64,000 nucleotides of DNA from the NCBI GenBank assembly GCA_004352715.1, contig SCFE01000109.1, forward strand, positions 62,001 through 126,000, in the 5' to 3' direction. The notes under the pieces are model-generated. The model did not search any database, was not told the origin of the DNA, and saw only the letters and a program-made list of their open reading frames with translations. Made by a program: the position numbers and the translations under genes. Below, one piece after another: positions 34,860 through 46,010 of the stretch; the first letter of the stretch is position 1, and each line of letters opens with the position of its first letter. The stretch comes from Hofstenia miamia (taxonomy: Eukaryota > Xenacoelomorpha > Acoela).

Positions 34860-35660
34860 CACAACTCGTCTTCAGTGTGAAGAGTGTGCTGTCCAATTTG
34901 ATATTTGACGTCTTTCCAAATATTTTCGATAATGTTACGGTCTGAAGATTGGCCAGGCCAATCTCATTTCTTTTGAGGTATGACATGGAGCACTATCCTG
35001 TTGATATGTTGATCACTTGTAAGGAGTGGCAAGAGTTCCTTTTCTAAAACCCGAGCATATTAAGAGCTTAAGAGAGTACCAGGATGTGAACAATCTTGCG
35101 AAACCACACTTCCATATTGCACCCCATACCATTACAGACTTCCCTCCATAATTCATGGTCCCCTGAGTAAGTTAAAGCAAGAAACTGAACTTCTGCACAG
35201 CTGGTTTCTTTATAAATATTCCTTTCGATGAGTATAGCTCAAATCTTGACTCATTTAAAAACATAACATTAGACCAATGTTCAGATGAATTGTCTCTCAT
35301 TAAATTGGCTTTCCTGATCAGGCGTAATCTTTGCTTTGAGGTTAAGAATAGCTTTCTGGGATGCTTTGCACAGTTCTTTGCTGTCACGAAGTGACCATTA
35401 GCCCATTCCTTGCAAAATTCCTCTGAAGGATTCCTGGGATTTCGTTTTGAAAGGCACATAAGAGCTAATTGGAGGTCTTCTTTGGTCTTCCGGAATTTGG
35501 CTGGCGCAATGATGTTTTCAGAAGTGAAACGTCTGATGATATCCCCGACAGTACTTCGAGGTCGCTCTACAATTCGAGCTATATTACGGTGACTCATCAC
35601 TTCCAAATGTTTGAAGATAATCAACTCGCGGATGGCAAGATGCACGTAATCAGGCATCAT
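34860..35660 (-). pseudogene. Tc1-like transposase, nearly full length but dead
   Basis: The minus strand starts MMPDYVHLAIRELIIF at 35660, with the HTH block MSHRNIARIVERPRSTVGDI. Catalytic block 1 is FLNESRFELY, where the usual DES reads NES, so the first catalytic Asp is lost. A stop follows at 35172. The next frame gives GTMNYGGKSVMVWGAIWKCG, then QQDSAPCHTS (second Asp present), and finally DWPGQSSDRNIIENIWKDVK with the Glu of the third catalytic position. The order and spacing are those of DD34E Tc1 elements. Terminal repeats were not identified. Confidence 0.85.
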
Positions 35661-35985
35661 ATATGGCTAGGAAAGACTGGTATTAGACAATTTCAATATA
35701 AATAGACTGAAAAAAGCTCAACCAATGAAATTTTTTACAGATTCTTTGATTTGGCCTGAAGTGGCCGAGTACATTTTTCCAAGAAAAGATTAGCTAACTA
35801 CAAGCATTGTAGTATTCTTCCTTGAGATTTAAAGTGAACAGTGAAAATTATGTCTCAACATTGATGAATTCCTCTTTCTGCAACCCCAAATCTAATTAAA
35901 AAATAACTATGACATTCTTGGCGTCAATTTCTTAGAAAAATTTATGACAAATCATGGATGGCCGAATTCTTTTTTCCAGTACTGG

Positions 35986-35987
<2 letters not shown>

Positions 35988-36016
<29 letters not shown>

Positions 36017-36257
36017 NNNNNNNNNNNNNNNNNNNNNNNNNNNNNNNNNNNNNNNNNNNNNNNNNNNNNNNNNNNNNNNNNNNNNNNNNNNNNNNNNNNN
36101 NNNNNNNNNNNNNNNNNNNNNNNNNNNNNNNNNNNNNNNNNNNNNNNNNNNNNNNNNNNNNNNNNNNNNNNNNNNNNNNNNNNNNNNNNNNNNNNNNNNN
36201 NNNNNNNNNNNNNNNNNNNNNNNNNNNNNNNNNNNNNNNNNNNNNNNNNNNNNNCAT

Positions 36258-36289
<32 letters not shown>
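35988..36289. repeat. (TA)n microsatellite around an assembly gap
   Basis: TA runs lie on both sides of a 238-N gap (36017-36254). The gap probably reflects unassembled TA repeat. Confidence 0.9.
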
Positions 36290-36292
<3 letters not shown>

Positions 36293-36866
36293 TTTAATTA
36301 AGAAAATGTTTTCAAGACATTTAAAATTAAAACGCAAATGTTTGACTCGGGTTAACTAACCAGTTTCGCTTACTACTCGAGTCGACTTGATGTATAATAG
36401 TATTATAAACAGCTGTAAATTGTACACGAGTGTAATGACGCATAGAACAGTAATATATGTATAAAAATTGACTCATGAATGTTTAAACATTTGGATTGCA
36501 TCTGTGTAAATGAGTGGACAGAAACTTAAGTGAAATAACTAATGGGCAATTGAAATTCATTATATTGAAAAATAAAGAATTATAATACAAAAATAGAAAA
36601 GCAAAGTTCGTTTGAAATTTTTCTCCATGAAGCGAAGTACTTAAACTTTTTATATAATTAGATGATAAAGCGGCAATAACTAAAATAAGTAAGCAAAAAT
36701 TATTGTAATACCATGTGTCACGCAATTAAAGTCGGATATCATTCGCTCATAAATGCACACCAATGAATTGTTAAATAAATATTCATCAATTAAAATTGTC
36801 TGTATATAAATGGTATTTAAGCTCTGTATGAATAACCATAAATAATTTTTATTGTAGTCAATAACA

Positions 36867-37698
36867 TGGATCCAAAGATTATTGCTTCATTGATTCGAAA
36901 TTACTACATTTGTGGGGAATCTGCTACTGCAGCAATTCGAAAATAATCTTATCAAGACAACAAATTAAAATCTGCTATATGTTCTGAGAAATATCTTAGT
37001 GATTGTGTCAAAAGATTCGAGAAAACTGCAAATGCAAATCTCCAAGAACCTAGGGGTCGCGCATCAGATGTTTGTGAAAATACAGAGATAATTGAAAAGG
37101 CAAAAGTTGCTAAATCCACTGTTGAAATTAGAAAATAATGGTTCCAATTTTTGTGATTGATGATGGTACCATTGATCGCATTAAATATCTAAGGATTTTA
37201 CAAAATCATCTTGTTCCGTTTTTAAAAGGTCATCGTTTGTGCTTTCGATCAGTGTTCCAACAAGATGGTGCTCCACCACACATTCATAAAAATGTTCGCA
37301 ATTCTTTATCTGAAACATTTGGAGATGCAAATGTAATAAGCAGATTTTATACACATCAGTGGCCCCAGGTTCACCAGATCTGTCCCAAGTAGATTTCTGG
37401 TATTGGGGTCAAATAAAAAACGAGTATATCAAAATGGATTGCCAAATTTCAAAGCTAATCTCATTCAAAAAAACAAGAATGCAGCAGATCAAATTTCATT
37501 AGAAAATGTAGTGTCAGCAAACAACAATTTCCTTGATCGCCTTGCAATTCTTTTGCTTAGAATGGAAGACATTTTGAACACATGTTATAATTTACATGTC
37601 ACTAAATGTTACTTTTTCAATGTCATTTTGTTTTCGTTTGCATTAATAAAGTTGTTGACTGTTTTTAGTTTTCGACGTTTATTCTGTGACACCCTGTA
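36867..37698 (+). pseudogene. mariner-like element with internal deletion
   Basis: From ATG 36867 the frame MDPKIIASLIRNYYICGESA begins the N-terminal domain, with a stop within 25 codons. DNA-binding remnants follow to KAKVAKSTVEIRK-stop. Then 37138-37392 gives the catalytic half (YLRILQNHLVPFLKGH, VFQQDGAPPHIHKNVRNSL), and after a frameshift GSPDLSQVDFWYWGQIKN and MEDILNT. The 3' end GTGACACCCTGTA (37686-37698) is a CAGGGTGTCAC tip in reverse. The middle of the transposase, including the first catalytic Asp, is deleted. No matching 5' tip was found. Confidence 0.8.
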
Positions 37699-37699
37699 T

Positions 37700-38270
37700 A
37701 TAAACTAAAGTTGTATATTTCTTCACAAATATACTAAAATAGCCTTTTTAAATAATTTTTTGTTGCCTTTATATAGAAACATTAAAAATTTTTAACAAAA
37801 CGAACACTCACTATGCATATAGTTTCACTTCTTCAGGCGCACTGAATAGTTTTTAAATATTTGGAATAAATTTGATTGGCTATACAACTAAAATAGCAAA
37901 ATGAAGAAATTACTTCAATAATTGGCAAAAATTTCAAATAGTTTTTGTATTTGTCTAAGGTCTACTGTAATCACGATCTGTAGAGTGGTAGTAATATAAA
38001 CAAAAATGAACCCACAAATAATTTCACCACATGCCAGCATTTGATATAATAAGCCACTTTGAGCAACCAAATAGAATAATTAACTATTTTACATATCTCT
38101 GTGCTTTTTGAAAAAATTGAACTTTGAAAATTGAAAAAACTACATTCAAGTATGAGGCTCTTACCAATAAACAATCATTTTTCTACTTTCAAAATTAATG
38201 ATTTGACTTCACAAAAATCACAGAATATAGACTCACACCAGTAGAAATGTAGATCAAACTTTTCTACTTT
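37700..38270. other. No gene recognised
   Basis: A+T-rich; no supported feature on either strand. Confidence 0.5.
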
Positions 38271-38289
38271 GAGATGCAACAGCTTTAGA

Positions 38290-39620
38290 AATTGAATAGA
38301 ATCGTCTTTGCTGATGAAACCTTCAAATTTGTGCGTTGAACATTTTTTTCAATTTGAAGTCAATGGAATGCTTGTAGGTTCACAAGGCCCAATGGAATTT
38401 TTGAATTCTCTGTATTGCATACTTGGGCAGAATTTTACCGATTCTCCACTTGCAAGGGTATTTATTGCTTTGTTAGTTTTTGTACTGCAAATTTCTGGCT
38501 ATGATTAAAGTAGGCATTGATGACTCTTAATCTATAACATTGATGGCATTGCCAGCCTCAAATTTTAAGGAATGTTAACAACATATGATAGACAACATCA
38601 ATAACTTAGAGATGGTAGTAGGAAATAATTCTCTCCACTTTCCCTCAGTACGCAGCAATGGGTCTGAAGCTGATATATTGGAAATGTTTTTAAATTAAAA
38701 TTCATTTAAGAAGTGAATTGTGCAAACCTACAATATAACAACTACAAAGTAAAAAACTTTTATAAATGTTAAAATATCTTTGACTAGACTTTTTCAAAAA
38801 AAATGGAAGAAAATTGCATCTATTTGTTTGTCAAATTCAAGGCATCATGTGATTAGAAGGCACAATATAGTTTTCTCATCAATTGCTGCAGATAAATTCT
38901 AAGAAATTCTATCCTCCATAAGTTTGACTGTAAAATGTTATTGTATATCAGCAACTAGAGTACTTAGGGGTACTGATGATGCACATCTTACCACAGGCCC
39001 AACTTTTATTCAACTCACAGAGAAATTTCTCCATTAAGTGATGACTAGGACAAGAAGCCTTTCTGTGTGTTTTTGGGGAGCATGAATAATCCATGGAATA
39101 GTTAAAAATTAATGAAGTCCATTTTTAAGGTGTTTGGTCAATAAGGTCAATTTTGCAATTCAAAATGCACTGAAAATGAAATTGTTGACAATTTCAATAA
39201 CGATGGTTCTGTTATTGTCAGAAAATCTAAAGAAGCAGTCCATGCTCCTAACTTAGAAATGCAGCTCTTAGCCGCAAACGAAATTACGGGACCTTGGTGC
39301 AGTTTACAAAAAAATTGAATTGACGTGTTAGAGTATAAAGGATACCTGGAATGACATGAATTTGCTTGTTAACGGCGGCTTAAAGGAAGACCGTTGTAAT
39401 ATAGGTGGCTTATCTGGAAAAGCAATACTAGAATTATTCAATTAGGCAACGAAGACATTTCTCTTTCTTTACATTGTCTACTCCAAAATTGTCCAACAAC
39501 AAATCTGACTGTAGAAAGATGTTTTTCTATCCTGAGAGCTAAGAAAAAATTTTTTGCAAGAAAAATTTTTTTCTTATTTAATGCTTAAACTACAATGTAC
39601 ACTAAAACTTCAATTTAGAA
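38290..39620 (+). pseudogene. Old hAT transposase remnant
   Basis: Scattered plus-strand frames contain FKFVRTFF-like and FFQFEVNGMLVGSQG (38340 on), and at 39455-39600 ISLSLHCLLQNCPTTNLTVE followed by RCFSILRAKKKFFARK. The last is the hAT dimerisation block (normally LPV..ASVERSFS-LRR-K). The middle is heavily decayed. Ends not found. Confidence 0.6.
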
Positions 39621-39624
39621 CATA

Positions 39625-41180
39625 GTCAATTAAGTCAATTTTTTTTCAAATTTTGCATCAATTTTTGCTTAGTTTTTACGTCAATATGACTTGCCTTAGT
39701 GATGACAAATTTTATTGAAAATATTAAACGCAATATTATAGAGCCGAGCATTTTCTTTGTGTTGGAGAGGGGAACGCGATCAAGAAGGGGAGCAAAAATG
39801 CAAACATATATAAAATACCAAATTCATAATATGGAATTTTTGTAAAAACCTCTTACCAAAAAATCTCAATCCCAAAATGATATTTTATGCACCTCAAGTT
39901 TAGTATTTATCCGCACATTACCAAGGCGTTGAAAGCTTCCTTACTATCAATCTGTACATCTGCAAACCCTTAATAAGAAATAAAATTGAGGTCTTGTATA
40001 ATGAACATATTTTTGAGTTGAATAATTTCATGATTACATTTATCAAAATATTATTTATTAAGTACATTAAATTTGCACATAGTTAAAATTCCAAATTATA
40101 TTTACTCTATTATGTCTACTCTAATCAAATCATGAGAAAACTTACTTGAATGGATATCTAAAAACTCTCCCTTAAATTATCAGTAAAAGATCGAGTAGTG
40201 ACACCATCAGCAATAATACCAGAGATGAACACAAGATCAATTTCTTAGGCCGTTTTTGAAAGCGTACTTCGAATTTTAATTTAATAGTTGAAGGCAATTG
40301 AAACCAGATTTGAAATTTATAACTGGTACATGTGAGCTGAATCATTCGCGTTTCATTTGGTAAAGTATAAATACATATTTAATATACTATTGATAAAAAG
40401 TATTTATATTATATAATTAGCTATTTATGACTTTGAAATCTTCAATTTTCATTGAAAAAAAATTATAGATTTTCACTTAAATGTTAGTTTCAATTATGCA
40501 AACAGCAATTATTTAAATTACACTAGTGTTATATTAAATGACTCATATAATTTTATTAAATTATGAATTGGTTGAAACCTATGGGATTGAGAGCATGTTT
40601 GACATGCAACTCACATTGATGCATAACATGCAGTATTCCCTTCTTGGTAATCTTACTTTTGCACAGTTTTATAGAGAATTTAAATTGTATGTTTTGTTGA
40701 AAAGACTGAAATAAAAAGTTTGCGAAAGGAGCAATGCATCATATTATTATATTTGATTTCCCCCATAATTATAGACGTGTTTATCGATTGCATAGATGTT
40801 CTGTTGGTTTTTACACTCAATTGAATCCAATGACGCACATTAACTAAGCATAACAACATCGTTTTCAAGTTTGGAAATGATCGATTCAATTCAAATCATC
40901 ATCTAAGGGAATTGAAAATGATTAAAAGCTAAAAATTGGCCTCTTTTCTTGTTGAAACCTAAAAAGCACACCTCAATTCAATTATAAATACGTAAAAACT
41001 TGCAAAATGGGTAAATATATTGCCCAACAAACCAATCACACAATAAATGTTCGAAATTAAGAAAACTACTCTGAATAAAATTTCGAAGCCATTGACACGG
41101 GAAGCTTGGAATTTAAAAGACAAATGAATTTCTTCTTTTCCCGTTAATTTTTAAAAATTTTGACTAGTCATTCAATCCGA
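39625..41180. other. No gene recognised
   Basis: A+T-rich, closed frames. The longest minus-strand stretch (40680-40889) lacks splice sites or a family signature. Confidence 0.5.
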
Positions 41181-41181
41181 C

Positions 41182-41904
41182 CAGAATTGGAAGTGGGCCG
41201 GGTCGACCCTTTGGGCAAGGTGGGACGGGTATGGGGCAAGATTTTTCCAAAGAAGGTACCCATGGGGCAAAAATGGGGTAGAATGATTGAGTTGAGAAAA
41301 ACTGAACTAAAGAACTGCCAATTTTAGAGATTGTAAAAGTAAATTTTTTACATCACAGTTCCCTACTTGATAAAATTATGATTGACTTGGAAATTTTGAA
41401 AAATCTATTAATATGTAGTTACACCTCTTAGTGAAATTGGGCTCCATTCAATAATACCAACAAGATCTTTTTGATCTGATTTGTCATCAATAGGCTTTGC
41501 ATAAATGTATTCCATAAAATATTAGCATTATAAAGTTAAAATTTGATATTTGACTACTAATAATAATACTAATATATATTGTTATTAGATTCTTATTGGT
41601 AGTAATAGTAGAAATGGCATTGGAAAAAATGATTCTGTTTTTTCTAGGCAGTAAGGATTAAAAATATTTGTCAGTGGTGGTGTGGTGTAGTGCTATGAAA
41701 ATTGTCATCGAACAAATATGAGGCAATAAGATATCACAACTAGTTTTTGGAGCGAGATTTTTTTGAGTGGGATAATTTGGAGCTGTAAAACATAAAGCTT
41801 GGGGAAATATGGGGCAGATGTCAACAAGTGGAAATGTGGCAGGGTAAAGAGTCTGTGGAGCGGGGCAGGGCAGGTCACAAAAATCTGCCCCACCTCCATC
41901 TCTG
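41182..41904. mobile_element. hAT-type MITE, 723 bp
   Basis: The left tip CAGAATTGGAAGTGGGCCGG pairs with the reverse complement of the right tip, CAGAGATGGAGGTGGGGCAG (about 15 of 20). The flanks AATCCGAC and AATCCACT share AATCC, consistent with an 8-bp target duplication. It carries internal G-rich runs (GGGGCAA, GGGGCAGG) unlike the surrounding A+T-rich DNA. No coding capacity. Confidence 0.65.
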
Positions 41905-43054
41905 AATCCACTCGAGTTTTCTTTAATAAGAACTAAAGATCTGATTTTGTCAGGTCATGTTGTGAATCTTTAACGACTTTATTATGGATGGCAGAATTGG
42001 GTTTCTAGTGAATCATCTAGTCTGATGGGACATACTAAGCATAAGCATATCCATTAGTAAGTGTGGGACTACTACAATAAATTAAACTGGAACCACGGAT
42101 TTCTAGATAATTATTGATATTTTTTTTACGAAATTTTATATTAAGAAAAATTTTGCCGAAGCACAATATGGGTACAACCTTGAACGGAATTCGAAATTGG
42201 TTAATTTTCTACAATTTAGAAAAGCCATTTTACTCGCACTATACAAGCACTGATTTATGAATTTCTTAAAATTCAATTAACAATAANNNNNNNNNNNNNN
42301 NNNNAGTCTGTGGAGCGGGGCAGGGCAGGTCACAAAAATCTGTCCCACCTCCATCTCTGAATCCACTCGAGTTTTCTTTAATAAGAACTACAGATCTGAT
42401 TTTGTCAGGTCATGTTGTGAATCTTTAACGACTTTATTATGGATGGCAGAATTGGGCTTCTAGTGAATCATCTAGTCTGATGGGACATACTAAGCATAAG
42501 CATATCCATTAGTAATTTCTAGATAATTATTGATATTTTTTTTACGAAATTTTACATTAAGAAAAATTTTGCCGAAGCACAATATGGGTACAACCTTGAA
42601 CGGAATTCGAAATTGGTTAATTTTCTACAATTTAGAAAAGCCATTTTACTCGCACTATACAAGCACTGATTTATGAATTTCTTAAAATTCAATTAACAGT
42701 AATATATAGTTAGACGTTAGATATACTTTTTCATTTAGCAGTTACTTATAACCAACAGCTATTGCATAATTCACCCTAAAATTAAGATTATAAAAATAAT
42801 ATTATGTATTTAATTAAATTTTATTTACAAGCCTTCAGGCAACCGCAAAATTTCAATTTATATNGAATTTCTTAAAATTCAATTAACAATAATATATAAT
42901 TAGGCGTTAGATATACTTTTTCATTTAGCAGTTACTTATAACCAACAGCTATTGCATAATTCACGAATAAAATTAAGATTATAAAAATAATATTATGTAT
43001 TTAATTAAATTTTATTTACAAGCCTTCAGGCAACCGCAAAATTTCAATTTATAT
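41850..43054. repeat. Overlapping near-identical blocks at gap junctions
   Basis: The block 41850-42286 recurs after an 18-N gap (42287-42304) from 42305, lacking about 40 bp around 42061. The block 42675-42863 recurs after a single N (42864) at 42865-43054, with small differences. Both junctions look like unmerged haplotypes or unresolved contig overlaps. Confidence 0.9.
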
Positions 43055-43900
43055 AAGTTCACAATTTAATTTCTCGTGGCGCGTTGAAAAGTATCAAACC
43101 GGAATATGAAATATTTCATTTGAGAAAGCGAGAATGAACACAACACAATTATTTTCTATTCAAATTGAATTGTAAAGATCAAACCTCCACCGACTTCAAA
43201 GTAGAATTAATAAACATTGTAATTTCACAAATTTTACGAAATTATCTTTACAAAAAATCAACTCAATATTAAAATTCGATTAAAATCCAATGAGAATTTT
43301 CTTACTGTCATTTCGAAAGGATAGGAAATTGCAACGCTGGAATAGCTGTGGGCCTCTTTTCACAAAACAAAATTTGAGATGTGACCACATTAAATGGTAT
43401 TAATGTATTATTTTGCCACACCCTAATGATATAATAGAATTACTCTGTTATCTGTTTCTTCAAGAATTTTCATTTAGTTAGTCAACATTTTATCTACTTA
43501 AAAATGAAATCACTCATAAATTGTAGCGAAATATTTTTTTTTAAAATCGCTTCAAATTTTAACAACTGAAATTATTACTACTAAACTGTGCTATATCTCC
43601 GGAGCTCATATCTAATGTAGAATAGAGGCTAATTTCACGTAATAATAGCATTTGGCCACAAAAAGTATTGTAGTAAGTAAATTATATGGCTAGATTTAAC
43701 AGATACAAAATGACAGACCGTCAATAAAAATTCAAAATATAAATTTATGTAAAATAAGTAACCGTCAACTATTGTATTTATTGGAATCTAAATAGTAAAG
43801 TCTAAAATCAAAGTTGAAAATTAATTATCAAGTTTGAGATAAGCTTCTATAACATTTTCCAACTAATTTATTTACTTGAATAATAAAAGGAATACCTTAC

Positions 43901-44293
43901 CTCTTCAGGTAAATATTCGGGCTGCGTACTCCCAGTGGAAGCAGAACAACACGCTCCCATGAATGTTTGTGAATTAATTAAGAACACATCTGTTCCATTC
44001 GCATTGTCTATTGCTTTCTAAGCATATGTTCGGTCAAAATCCGTGAAAAAATTACTATGTTCTTTCAATATATTTGGTAACATGTTTACTAATTTAAGTG
44101 GACAATATTCCTTAGGTTACAACATAAATTACAAGAATTTCCATTGTTAAAACTTTGCAACAAGTTTTACACACTAAAACATTTTCATAAGAAGCATAAA
44201 TTTTTCTGACAGAAATATTTTATGAATATATGATGTAACAGAAGCAATAAGAGAGCATACCTCAGCAACCTGGTCAGTTTTCATTGACTTCAT
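43901..44293 (-). CDS. First two coding exons of an unrecognised minus-strand gene
   Basis: Exon 1 (44261-44293) starts at ATG and encodes MKSMKTDQVAE before donor GTATGC. Exon 2 (43901-44017) follows acceptor ATATGCTTAG and encodes KAIDNANGTDVFLINSQTF then MGACCSASTGSTQPEYLPEE before donor GTAAGG. Both introns are phase 0 and the join is in frame, giving 50 codons with an in-frame stop just upstream of the ATG. No family recognised. Exon 2 contains MGACCS, an N-myristoylation/palmitoylation-like sequence if translation began there, but the open frame continues upstream of it. Later exons may be those at 34.6 and 32.3 kb. Confidence 0.55.
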
Positions 44294-44299
44294 CAGAAT

Positions 44300-44943
44300 T
44301 TAATATTGACTGCAACCTTAATAAAATAAGTAGTTTTTATAGTTAAAAGACACTTAGATTAAGTTTAAAAGTTGTACTTTAGAAGCATTTGATTGCTTAT
44401 AATCAATGAAAACAGTTGTTTGAGTTAAGAAATGTTGAGAACTTCTTTTTTCATTAAATTAAAAAATCACAATATATTTTAAATATATTTTAAACTGAAA
44501 CTAAATTCTTACGTTGATTTAATTAAATAAATTTATCTTGTCTATCAATCAGTAAAATGCTCCTTAATTGAACATTTATCATAAAAAAACAGTCATTAAA
44601 AATGTATGTTAATTTTAAAATAATCACTTGAATGCAATATATATATATATGTGTGTGTGACTAAGATTTGTTTTTGCATTTTAACATGAAAGGCAAAAGC
44701 AAGAAACTACGAGAAAAGTATTAAGTTAAATATTTTAAGGTTACATAGAATAGTTTGGAACCACTTACCAATGTAATAAATGTTAAACAAATTATAACAT
44801 AGAATAGTGGTAATAAAGATTGGAGTATTTTATTGCAGTATATCAAATAAAAACTTTATTCCACATTATAAATGTGTTATTGAATTGTTTACAGCATCTT
44901 TAGGAAGTTGTAGAGAATATTTATCAATTAAATTATTTAAATC

Positions 44944-44945
<2 letters not shown>
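44300..44945. other. Upstream of the minus-strand gene, nothing recognised
   Basis: Non-coding A+T-rich DNA that would include the promoter of the gene starting at 44293. No TATA box or initiator can be distinguished from the A+T background. Confidence 0.4.
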
Positions 44946-44947
<2 letters not shown>

Positions 44948-44978
<31 letters not shown>

Positions 44979-45105
44979 NNNNNNNNNNNNNNNNNNNNNN
45001 NNNNNNNNNNNNNNNNNNNNNNNNNNNNNNNNNNNNNNNNNNNNNNNNNNNNNNNNNNNNNNNNNNNNNNNNNNNNNNNNNNNNNNNNNNNNNNNNNCAG
45101 TGAAC

Positions 45106-45139
<34 letters not shown>
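44948..45139. repeat. (TA)n microsatellite around a 119-N gap
   Basis: TA runs flank the gap 44979-45097. The sequence just after it, CAGTGAACTATGTATATATA, recurs at 47111 beside another TA run. Confidence 0.9.
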
Positions 45140-45142
<3 letters not shown>

Positions 45143-45266
45143 GCGGCCATAATTCACCTGCCACCAATGTACTTACACATATTTTGCCTAGTGCATTACT
45201 GAAGCTTAACCAATAGTGAGAAAATCAATGCAAAAAGTGGACAGAAACACATGCGTAAAAATAACA

Positions 45267-45858
45267 TACAGGGTGGGCCAAACAAATGTTACCACTTTCA
45301 ATCACACACAAGTTTTCAAAATGAACATTTTCTTTACAGATTTTTGACAAAAGTATCAAATTAAAATTTGATAACAAAGTCTTCTCACTTTGTCTCTTGT
45401 TTCCTACACAGTTCAATAATTGATGACCTGTTCAATCCAGTCTTCTGTGACAAACGTCTGGTTGATTTTCTTGGTGATTCCTCCAGACGCTGTCTCACGG
45501 TCCCAGTGTTAATGGCTGTCCTTGCAGACCTTGGCCTACCACTATGTCCTTTATTCGCATTGGTCATACATCCTGTTTCTCTGAACTTCTGCAGAAGACG
45601 TCTGATTGTGAGTCTACTTGGAGGATTTCTTCCTGGAAAGTCAGTCGTGAATCGTCGTTGAGTGTGGGTTATCGATTTTAATTCAAAATATGCTTCTACG
45701 ATTTTTACTCTCTCCTCCATAGTATATTGCTTTCGATCCACTGGGGTGAGAATTCAGTGTTTAATTTTTGATATTTGTGAAAATGAAACAAAAATCTTAG
45801 TAATTTTGAAAATGGTTAGAATATTAAAAGTGGTAACATTTTTTTGGCCCACCCTGTA
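45267..45858 (-). mobile_element. Non-autonomous mariner-like element with intact TIRs
   Basis: The left end CAGGGTGGGCCAAACAAATG continues TTACCACTTT. The right end, reversed, is CAGGGTGGGCCAAAAAAATG plus TTACCACTTTT, so about 29 of 30 match. TA lies at both edges. At under 600 bp, it contains only the first third of a transposase. The nearly perfect TIRs and intact N-terminal ORF indicate the youngest transposition in the window. Confidence 0.9.
45385..45741 (-). CDS. DNA-binding domain-only transposase fragment
   Basis: An intact 118-codon ORF begins MDRKQYTMEERVKIVEAYFE. It contains an HTH (THTQRRFTTDF, PSRLTIRRLLQKFRETGCM), then GHSGRPRSARTAINTGTVRQ and a second HTH (RKSTRRLSQKTGLNRSSIIE), ending RKQETK-stop. 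This is the paired-HTH N-terminus of a mariner-type transposase with a GRP linker. No catalytic residues are present. A protein of this kind could bind the TIRs without cutting, and so act as a repressor; that is inference. The element's deletion sits directly after the second HTH. Confidence 0.8.
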   Translation of the reverse strand: MDRKQYTMEERVKIVEAYFELKSITHTQRRFTTDFPGRNPPSRLTIRRLLQKFRETGCMTNANKGHSGRPRSARTAINTGTVRQRLEESPRKSTRRLSQKTGLNRSSIIELCRKQETK

Positions 45859-46010
45859 TTACAAGCAATACAAAAAAAATTCGTAAAATTTAATTTAGCC
45901 TTGAATACTGCTGTAATTCGGCTTGGCATTGTTGTAACTATCCGGTTCATTAGTTCTGTGTTAATTTGTGTTGTCTTAATCATTTCAATTAGATAGGGGG
46001 AAGCTTTCTG

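Larger units (their letters stand above)
45140..46010 (-). mobile_element. Tc1-like element 3' part, carrying a nested insertion
   Basis: 45140 onward, TTGCGGCCATAATTCACCTG, has the form of a Tc1 terminal repeat. On the minus strand from about 46010 to 45885 the frame reads SPYLIEMIKTTQINTELMNR then IVTTMPSRITAVFKAKLNF, matching the Tc1 C-terminus (LVESMP-R--AVIKAKG). The two parts are separated by the CAGGGTGGGCC element at 45269-45856, which sits at a TA. The upstream part of this transposase is not found, so the copy is truncated. Confidence 0.7.
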
